64,000 nucleotides of DNA from [Actinomadura] parvosata subsp. kistnae (GTDB lineage Bacteria > Actinomycetota > Actinomycetes > Streptosporangiales > Streptosporangiaceae), in NCBI RefSeq assembly GCF_900323885.1, contig NZ_OOHJ01000013.1:186001-250000 (forward strand). The letters are read 5' to 3'. How positions within the stretch are numbered: position 1 is the stretch's first letter; each line of letters opens with the position of its first letter. A program made the translations under genes and the position numbers. The notes under the pieces are model-generated. The model was not told the DNA's origin. It saw only the letters and a program-made list of their open reading frames with translations, and did not search any database. Shown here piece after piece: positions 58,552 through 64,000 of the stretch.

Positions 58552-59844
58552 TCAGCGGGGGCAGGCGCCCGTGTGCGTGGGGCCGGTCTTGAGGAGCAGG
58601 CGTTTGGCGAGGATCTCGGAGGCGACGTCCGCCCCCATTGTCAGCCCGTCGGCGTTGCTGAAGGGGAAGTGCAGGCCGCCGACCACCCGCGAGCGGCCCG
58701 CGTCCGCCGCCGCGGCCGAGAAGCTCGCGAACGTGCGCCGCCACGGCTGCCCGGTCGCGGGGTCGATCGGCGCGCTGTCGGTGACCAGCGTGAACGGGAT
58801 GCGGTCGGCGCAGAAGAAGCCGGCCAGGACGGCGGCGCCGGCGCCGCTGAAGGAGCTGTGGCCCGAGATGTACTCGGGGGAGCCGCCGGCGCTGCCGGCC
58901 CGCGCCTGCCAGCCGGGAACCGGCTCGGTGTACGGGTTGCCGTCGGTGTCGGCCTGCTGGATGGCCGCGGTGGGCCGCCAGTGGCGGAAGGTGACCTTGG
59001 TGCGCACGGTCGGGATCGAGGTGTCGGCCAGCGCCATGCCGAGCAGCGCGAACAGCCGGGCCTCGTCCGCCAGCGGCAGCGACCGGTCGACGGCGAGCCC
59101 GATCTTGATCCATTCGCCGGGCGGCTGGGACGTGCCGGCGGGCAGCGACCAGTACTGGTAGACGGCCGACTTGCCGGCGTCGGCGATGGAGGCGTCGCCG
59201 ACCAGCCTGACCTCGGCGAACGCGGCCGCGTAGTCGAGGCTCGTGAGCGCGGGCGGGCCCTGGCCGACGTAGGGGGCCGCGTCGGCGATCCCGAACGGCT
59301 TCATGGCCCGGTACTGCGTCCCCGACCACGCCTGCGCGAACACGCCGGGCCCCGAGCCCGCCGGCTGCGTCTCGACGGGGGAGGAGCCGTCACCCTGCCT
59401 GGCCGCGTCGACGTCCTCGCCGACGCGCGCGCCCCACGCCCGGCCCTCGGCGACGCGCGGTCCCGTCCCTAATCGGGCGAGGTCGGCGGTGAGCCGCTCG
59501 GTGAGCGTCGCCTCCTGGTCCGGGTACAGGCGGGTGAGCACCGCGTGGGCCGCCGCCACGGCGGCCGCCTGCTGGTCGCCGCGCGCGGGCGCGCCCTTGG
59601 GGTCGCGCAGCGCGTACGTCCTGGTACGGCGGTCGCCGCGGGCGGTGGCGATGCCGTTGACGGCGTCGTACATGCCGATGTTGACCATCGCGTACGTCCT
59701 GGCGGCGTCGGAGTCGGAGGCCCGCTCGGCGCGGACGACCTGGAGGGCCTGCTCGTTCCAGGCCCGCACCGGGTCCACGTCCGGAGCGGTCGCCATCGGT
59801 GGGGCCGGCGGGACGAGCAGCAGCAGCGCGACGAGCCTCATCAT
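58552..59844 (-). CDS. Secreted vanadium-dependent haloperoxidase / PAP2-type acid phosphatase-like protein
   Basis: 430 residues from ATG 59844, with AGAGGGG upstream (ATG 59841 is next). Signal peptide RLVALLLLVPPAPPMATA. Vanadate/phosphate-site motifs in order: KVTFRHWRP (Lys, Arg), PEYISGHSSFSGAG (Ser-Gly-His), SRVVGGLHFPFSNADG (Arg and His). These fit vanadium haloperoxidases and the related PAP2 phosphatases; the long N-terminal helical region favours the haloperoxidase group. Expected activity: peroxide-dependent halide oxidation outside the cell, though many actinomycete members are uncharacterised. Confidence 0.87.
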   Translation of the reverse strand: MMRLVALLLLVPPAPPMATAPDVDPVRAWNEQALQVVRAERASDSDAARTYAMVNIGMYDAVNGIATARGDRRTRTYALRDPKGAPARGDQQAAAVAAAHAVLTRLYPDQEATLTERLTADLARLGTGPRVAEGRAWGARVGEDVDAARQGDGSSPVETQPAGSGPGVFAQAWSGTQYRAMKPFGIADAAPYVGQGPPALTSLDYAAAFAEVRLVGDASIADAGKSAVYQYWSLPAGTSQPPGEWIKIGLAVDRSLPLADEARLFALLGMALADTSIPTVRTKVTFRHWRPTAAIQQADTDGNPYTEPVPGWQARAGSAGGSPEYISGHSSFSGAGAAVLAGFFCADRIPFTLVTDSAPIDPATGQPWRRTFASFSAAAADAGRSRVVGGLHFPFSNADGLTMGADVASEILAKRLLLKTGPTHTGACPR

Positions 59845-59925
59845 GAGGATCCCCTCTCCCGGTGAAGAGCCGATCAATGAAAGATGCGCCGCACGTGCCG
59901 CTCCCGCCACTACCCCCACGGGTCA

Positions 59926-60002
59926 TGCGGCGGTGTGGCGGGTCGAGCGGCTGCCCGGCGTCTCATGCGGCGGTCCGGCGGGTCAGGCGGTGCTCGCCCA
60001 GC
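59926..60002. repeat. Tandem duplication of about 37 bp at the 3' end of the MocR gene
   Basis: TCATGCGGCGGT begins at 59926 and again at 59963, each followed by similar GGCGGGTC..GCGG..GCCC.GCGT sequence. The left copy duplicates the last codons of the regulator gene just beyond its stop. Confidence 0.6.
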
Positions 60003-61345
60003 GTGCGGGTGAGCGCGTGCAGCGCCCGGCGCAGCGACATCCCGTCCAGGTGGCCGAAGCCGAGGACGATCCCGTTGCCGGGCCGCACGCCGGGATGGTG
60101 GTAGGCGGCCAGCTCGGCGACCTGGATCCGGCGTGCCCGCAGCGCCGCGACCACGGACGCGGCCGGCACCGACTCGGGCAGCAGGAGCGTGGCCGTCGCG
60201 CCGGTGTGCGCGCCGAGCAGCCGGGTGTGCGGGTACGCCTCCAGGGCCTGGCGGACGAGCGCCCGCTTGGCCGCGTACTGGGCCGACAGCCCCGCCACCC
60301 GCTCGCTCACGCAGCCCGACGTGAGCAGCTCGGTCACCGCGAGCTGGGCGGTGATGGCCGGCCCGGCCGGCATGACCTGCTCGATCTCGCCGGCCAGCCG
60401 CCGCGGCACCACCGCGAACGCCAGCCGCAGCGTCGGCGTCAGCACCTCGGAGAACGAGCCGACCAGGGCGGTCGACCACGGGTCGGCGAGGGACGGAACG
60501 GGTGGCAGCGGATCGGGTTCGGCGGTGAACAGGCCGTCGAAGGCCGGCTCCAGCACGAGCCCGCCGCTGTCGTGCGCCCACCGGGCCAGGTCGCGGCGCC
60601 GTTCGAGCGGCAGGCGGGTGCCGAGCGGGCCGCCGCGCTCGGGCAGCACCACGACGACGTCGCAGGCGGCGGGGATGCGGTCGGTGCGGGCGCCCGACCC
60701 GTCCGAGGGCAGAGGCAGCACGGTGCCGAGGCGGCCGAGCGCGTCCCTGAGCTCCGGCGGGGCGGGATCCTCCAGCGCGATCACCGGGTCGGGGCCGCCC
60801 TGCGCGCGCAGGAGCAGCCTCAGCGCGTCCGCCCGCCCCGGCGTGACGATCACCTCGTGACCGTCGAGGTCCAGGCCGCGCGCGTCCTGGAGGTGGGCGG
60901 TGATGGCGGCGCGCAGCGCGGGCAGCCCGGCGGCCGGCAGCCCGCCCAGCGGCGGGCGGTGCAGCCCCGCCCGGCGCCAGGCCGCCCGCCACGCCGCCAG
61001 CGGGAACCCGTGGCTGCTCGGCCGGTCCAGCCGCAGGTCGACGACCGGCTCCGTGGCGGCGGCCGGGCGCGGCGGCGCGCTGGTCCGCTCGCACACGTAG
61101 GTGCCGGAGCCGTGCCGGCCCGTGATATACCCCTCGGCCAGCAGCCGCTCGTAGGCGGCCAGCGCCACGCCCCGTGAGATCCCGAGCACGCCGGCGAGCG
61201 TGCGGGTGGACGGCATCCGGCTGCGGGGGGCGAGCTGCCCCCGCACGATGGCCCTCCTGAGCTGGCCGGCGAGCTGGTCCTGCAGCGGCTCGATCAGGCC
61301 ACGCTCAAGATGGACGGGTACGCTGAGCCTTTGCGGATGACGCAT
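59963..61345 (-). CDS. MocR/GntR-type regulator with degenerate aminotransferase domain
   Basis: 460 residues. The GntR winged helix (1-80) is intact: IEPLQDQLAGQLRRAIVRGQLAPRSRMPSTRTLAGVLGISRGVALAAYERLLAEGYITGRHGSGTYV. The class I aminotransferase domain (about 100-450) follows, but the motif that is normally GTFSK reads GSFSEVLTPTLRLAF: the PLP-binding Lys is Glu. The usual EDDYDGEF reads EPAFDGLF, losing the Asp and Tyr that hold PLP. So the sensor domain probably binds something other than PLP or nothing. GGGGGA precedes ATG 61345. It lies upstream of the haloperoxidase in the same direction; targets unknown. Confidence 0.88.
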   Translation of the reverse strand: MRHPQRLSVPVHLERGLIEPLQDQLAGQLRRAIVRGQLAPRSRMPSTRTLAGVLGISRGVALAAYERLLAEGYITGRHGSGTYVCERTSAPPRPAAATEPVVDLRLDRPSSHGFPLAAWRAAWRRAGLHRPPLGGLPAAGLPALRAAITAHLQDARGLDLDGHEVIVTPGRADALRLLLRAQGGPDPVIALEDPAPPELRDALGRLGTVLPLPSDGSGARTDRIPAACDVVVVLPERGGPLGTRLPLERRRDLARWAHDSGGLVLEPAFDGLFTAEPDPLPPVPSLADPWSTALVGSFSEVLTPTLRLAFAVVPRRLAGEIEQVMPAGPAITAQLAVTELLTSGCVSERVAGLSAQYAAKRALVRQALEAYPHTRLLGAHTGATATLLLPESVPAASVVAALRARRIQVAELAAYHHPGVRPGNGIVLGFGHLDGMSLRRALHALTRTLGEHRLTRRTAA

Positions 61346-61436
61346 GGAATGTCCCCCAGTCGACGTACGGAACGGGCCCCCCTCACTAGAGGCGTGACAT
61401 CCTGTTCCACGCCGTGCCAGCGCTCACCCCGCGCGC

Positions 61437-63347
61437 TCATCGGGGCCGGTACGAGCAGCGCACCCCGGTCTGCACGGTGGCCCGCAGCTCGTCGCCGATC
61501 ACCCGGTCCACGGCCGAGATGCGGGCCAGCGCCCGCCTGATCGCCTTGCCGACGGCGATCCGCGCCCGCTCCTCGCTGCCCGCGAACGGCCGCGCCCGCC
61601 CGCCCATGCCGGTGGCGGCGGTCAGCTCCGCGATCAGCCATTCGCGTTCCATCCGCAACGTCGCCGCCCGCGCCAGGTCGTGCATCGACTCGTGCTCGTC
61701 GATCTCGGCCTGCAGCTCGGTCAGCCGCCGCCGGTAGGAGTCCCTGGCCACGTCGTCGAGCAGCGGCTGCACCGACTCGCGCGGGCTGTCGGGCCGCGAG
61801 GTGCCCGCGGCCAGGTCGGCGGCGGGGATCTCGTGCCCGGGGTTGGCGGCCAGGGTGGCCAGGTGCGCCATGCCGACGCTGTGCTCGACGAGCGCGACCC
61901 GTCCGTGCAGCTCGACGTGCCAGCGCCGGCCGTCGCGGCGGAAGTGGCAGGCGCCGTTCGCCGGCGCCGGCCGCCCGACGACGGCCGGCAGCACCATGCC
62001 GAGCTCGGCGGCCTCGGCGGCGGCGGTGGCCAGCTCCGCGCGGGCGCTCGCGTCGGCGGGGCCGTCGCGCAGCGCGAGCGCCTGGCCGAGGCGGCAGCGG
62101 GCGAGCGTGGCGGCCGGCCAGTGGCCCAGCGCCAGGTTGTCGTGCACGGCTCCGCGCAGGTGGGCCACGGCCAGGTCGAGGTCCCCGGTGGTGAGCGCGG
62201 CCATCCCCAGCGAGTGCCGGACGGAGCCGAAGCAGGCCACGCCGAGGCTGGCGATGACCGGCAGGTGCGCGTACGGGCTGAGCAGCGCGTACGCGCTGGC
62301 GGCCGTGTCGGCGTCCTGCAGCAGGTGCGCGGCCTCGACCACGCAGTACATGGCGATCAGCCAGGAGCTGGAGCGGGGCACCTCCGCGAGGTCCCGGCCG
62401 CGTAAGCGGGCCAGCAGCCCGGCCGCCAGCCGTCGGTCGCCGGAGACGGCGGCGGCCAGCGCCAGGGCGGCCAGGTAGGAGTTGTCGATGGGGCTGAGCG
62501 TGGGGGAGTTGACCAGGTCGGCCAGGAAGGGCAGCAGCTCGGCGGCGCGGCCCTGGTACCAGCGGACGGCGCCGAGCTGGCCGCCGTACCAGCCGGTGGC
62601 GTCGAGGTCGCCGGCCGCGACGCCGCGCTCGAAGCAGGCGCCGGCCAGCCGCTCCGCCTCCTCGAACCGGCCCGCCCTGATGGTGCGCATGACCTCGATC
62701 GCGCTGACCACGAACTCGGCGGCCAGGTGGCGGTGCTCCTCCAGCACGGTGCGCAGCTCCTCCAGGCAGCGCTCGGCGTGCGGGTCGGCGGCCAGGTAGA
62801 GGTCCACGGTGCGCCACATCAGGCCCATGATCAGGTCGCTCCTGCGGCCGGTCAGCGCCGCCTGGCCGATCAGCTCGCCGGCCAGCTCCAGGCGCAGCGC
62901 GCCGTGCTCCGGGCCCAGCACGCAGTGGTGCGTGAGGCTGAGCGCGTCCGCCAGCGCCGTCGGGTCGCCCGACTCCCTGGTCAGGGCCAGCAGCCGCAGG
63001 ATCCCGTCGTGGGCGCCGCGGCGGTAGTCCTCCTCGCCCTGGAGGCGCAGCCGCAGCCGCTGGGCGAGCGGGGAGCGCGGGTCGACGCGGGACAGCGCGT
63101 GCCGCTGGCGCACCCGTACCTTCTCGGACTCGACCGCCGTGCGGTGCTCGTGCACCCAGATGCCGCCCAGCCCCAGGGCGGCCTGCGCCAGCCCCTCCGG
63201 GTCGCCGCACTCCTGCGCCCGCTGGTAGGCGATGTCGAACCAGCGCCGGGCGCGCTGCAGGTCGCCGTCCTCCAGCAGCGCGCGCTCCCCGCGTACGAGG
63301 GTCACTTCGAGATCCGGGCCCGCGTCCAGCCCTTGTGCAACGCTCAC
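61437..63347 (-). CDS. TPR-rich regulator-like protein without ATPase domain
   Basis: 636 residues from GTG 63347, with GGGGAG about 8 nt upstream. Helical repeats fill residues 15-430 (LLEDGDLQRARRWFDIAYQRAQECGDPEGLAQAALGLG, RAGRFEEAERLAGACFERG, LTTGDLDLAVAHLRGAV). The C-terminal part (about 450-636: CHFRRDGRRWHVELHGRVALVEHSVGMAHLATLAANPGHEIPAADLAAG, then AVGKAIRRALARISAVDRVIGDELRATVQTGVRCSYRP) is the module that ends many actinomycete AAA-ATPase/LuxR and BTAD-type regulators. No P-loop or LuxR helix-turn-helix is present. Role unknown; probably a signalling scaffold. Confidence 0.75.
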   Translation of the reverse strand: MSVAQGLDAGPDLEVTLVRGERALLEDGDLQRARRWFDIAYQRAQECGDPEGLAQAALGLGGIWVHEHRTAVESEKVRVRQRHALSRVDPRSPLAQRLRLRLQGEEDYRRGAHDGILRLLALTRESGDPTALADALSLTHHCVLGPEHGALRLELAGELIGQAALTGRRSDLIMGLMWRTVDLYLAADPHAERCLEELRTVLEEHRHLAAEFVVSAIEVMRTIRAGRFEEAERLAGACFERGVAAGDLDATGWYGGQLGAVRWYQGRAAELLPFLADLVNSPTLSPIDNSYLAALALAAAVSGDRRLAAGLLARLRGRDLAEVPRSSSWLIAMYCVVEAAHLLQDADTAASAYALLSPYAHLPVIASLGVACFGSVRHSLGMAALTTGDLDLAVAHLRGAVHDNLALGHWPAATLARCRLGQALALRDGPADASARAELATAAAEAAELGMVLPAVVGRPAPANGACHFRRDGRRWHVELHGRVALVEHSVGMAHLATLAANPGHEIPAADLAAGTSRPDSPRESVQPLLDDVARDSYRRRLTELQAEIDEHESMHDLARAATLRMEREWLIAELTAATGMGGRARPFAGSEERARIAVGKAIRRALARISAVDRVIGDELRATVQTGVRCSYRPR

Positions 63348-63466
63348 GATCGCCGCTCCCCTGTCGGTCGTCCGGACTGAGCGTCCCCACCCACGCCCGA
63401 ATACCGTTCTAGGACAACCACGTATGGCGTACGGGGCGCGGTTCAACTCCGCGTAGCCTCGTTGCC

Positions 63467-63943
63467 ATGATTCGTCCTGCAACACCCGCTGACGTGCCCG
63501 AGATCGTCAGCATGATCCGCGAGCTCGCCGAGTACGAGAAGGCCGCCCACGAGGTGCGCGTGACCGAGGAGCAGCTCCACGACACCCTCTTCCGCGACCA
63601 CCCGGCCGCCTTCGCGCACATCGCGGAGCAGGACGGCGAGGTGGTGGGCTTCACGCTCTGGTTCCTGACCTACTCCACCTGGCGCGGCACGCACGGCATC
63701 TACATGGAGGACCTGTACGTCCGGCCGCGGCACCGCGGCGGCGGCCACGGCGTGGCCCTGATGCGCAAGCTGGCGGAGATCTGCGCCGAGCGCGGCTACC
63801 AGCGGCTGGAGTGGTCCGTTCTCGACTGGAACCGGCCCAGCATCGACTTCTACGAGAAGCTCGGCGCGGTCAACCAGGACGACTGGTACCGCTACCGGCT
63901 GACCGACGAGCCCCTGGCCCGCCTGGCGCGGCGCAACGACTGA
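63467..63943 (+). CDS. GNAT N-acetyltransferase, diamine/SSAT-like
   Basis: 158 residues from ATG 63467, 7 nt after -10 box TAGCCT (63454-63459). IRPATPADVPEIVSMIRELAEYEKAAHEV is the start typical of spermidine/spermine-acetyltransferase relatives. YMEDLYVRPRHRGGGHGVALMRKLAEIC carries the acetyl-CoA loop, and RLEWSVLDWNRPSIDFYEKLGA the catalytic and C-terminal motif. Substrate may be a diamine, thialysine or another amine. Single gene ending at a strong terminator. Confidence 0.92.
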   Translation: MIRPATPADVPEIVSMIRELAEYEKAAHEVRVTEEQLHDTLFRDHPAAFAHIAEQDGEVVGFTLWFLTYSTWRGTHGIYMEDLYVRPRHRGGGHGVALMRKLAEICAERGYQRLEWSVLDWNRPSIDFYEKLGAVNQDDWYRYRLTDEPLARLARRND

Positions 63944-63959
63944 GGGGGCGGGCACGGGC

Positions 63960-63993
63960 CACGCAGGTCACGTACGGTGACGTGACCTGCGTG
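63960..63993. terminator. 14-bp perfect hairpin after the GNAT gene
   Basis: CACGCAGGTCACGT (63960-63973) pairs with ACGTGACCTGCGTG (63980-63993), 6-nt loop, 16 bp after the stop codon. Confidence 0.8.
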
Positions 63994-64000
63994 ACACATC

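Noticed and set aside
1..64000. Insertion sequences, integrases or prophage genes
   Set aside because: No transposase, integrase, terminal inverted repeat or attachment-site duplication at either tRNA gene was found.

Overview
The window is chromosomal DNA of a high-GC actinomycete. The gene content (mycothiol-dependent DinB-like enzyme, DUF3145/FasR/fab block, DUF3052 next to homodimeric aceE, DUF5997/DUF5998, PatA-like acetyltransferase) and the strong third-position GC bias fit Streptomyces-like Actinomycetia. A member of the Streptosporangiaceae such as Nonomuraea is my best guess, but nothing here proves the genus. Most genes look ancestral; a few regions look accessory.

Layout. 1-8.7 kb: a secreted GH3 beta-glucosidase running off the left edge, topoisomerase IV subunit A (parC), a TauD-type dioxygenase broken by a one-base frameshift, and a RecQ-like helicase with a phosphoribosyltransferase-like tail. 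8.7-12.5 kb: a membrane Ser/Thr kinase fused to an extracellular oligopeptide-binding domain, and a PfkB sugar kinase. 12.6-20.2 kb: PatA-like acetyltransferase, DUF5998, a phosphodiesterase/sulfurtransferase pair and a PAF-acetylhydrolase-like hydrolase. 20.2-26.3 kb: an FAD oxidoreductase behind a palindromic operator, then a cassette of intracellular subtilase, ECF sigma factor, small beta-rich protein and TPR-CHAT protease. 26.5-32.1 kb: DUF3145 and the fatty-acid synthesis operon fasR-fabD-fabH-acpP-fabF. 32.2-38.8 kb: a YgiC/DUF350 operon, PHP phosphoesterase, WYL regulator, mycothiol-dependent enzyme and lipoprotein peptidase.

39.0-48.7 kb: aceE with a long structured leader, a 1.3 kb repeat-dense non-coding stretch, DUF1918, YjbQ, DUF3052, peroxiredoxin, zinc ribbon, ROK kinase, tRNA-Val and a two-component system. 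48.7-56.7 kb: a membrane protein that shares the two-component promoter palindrome, a TetR-controlled divergent operon, tRNA-Met, a LysR-like/DUF5997 pair, a TPR protein and a DUF7873-type protein. 56.7-57.1 kb: two tandem tRNA-like RNAs in permuted order (T-arm half before D-arm half), the most unusual element here. 57.4-64 kb: aldo/keto reductase, vanadium-type haloperoxidase, a MocR regulator lacking its PLP lysine, a TPR regulator and a GNAT acetyltransferase.

Regulation is unusually readable. At least fourteen genes show a TANNNT -10 box 6-8 nt before an ATG/GTG, the mark of leaderless transcription. Several promoters carry perfect palindromes that point to particular regulators: a LacI-type site at GH3, paired TetR sites at 51.5 kb, and matched sites before the histidine kinase and the neighbouring membrane protein.
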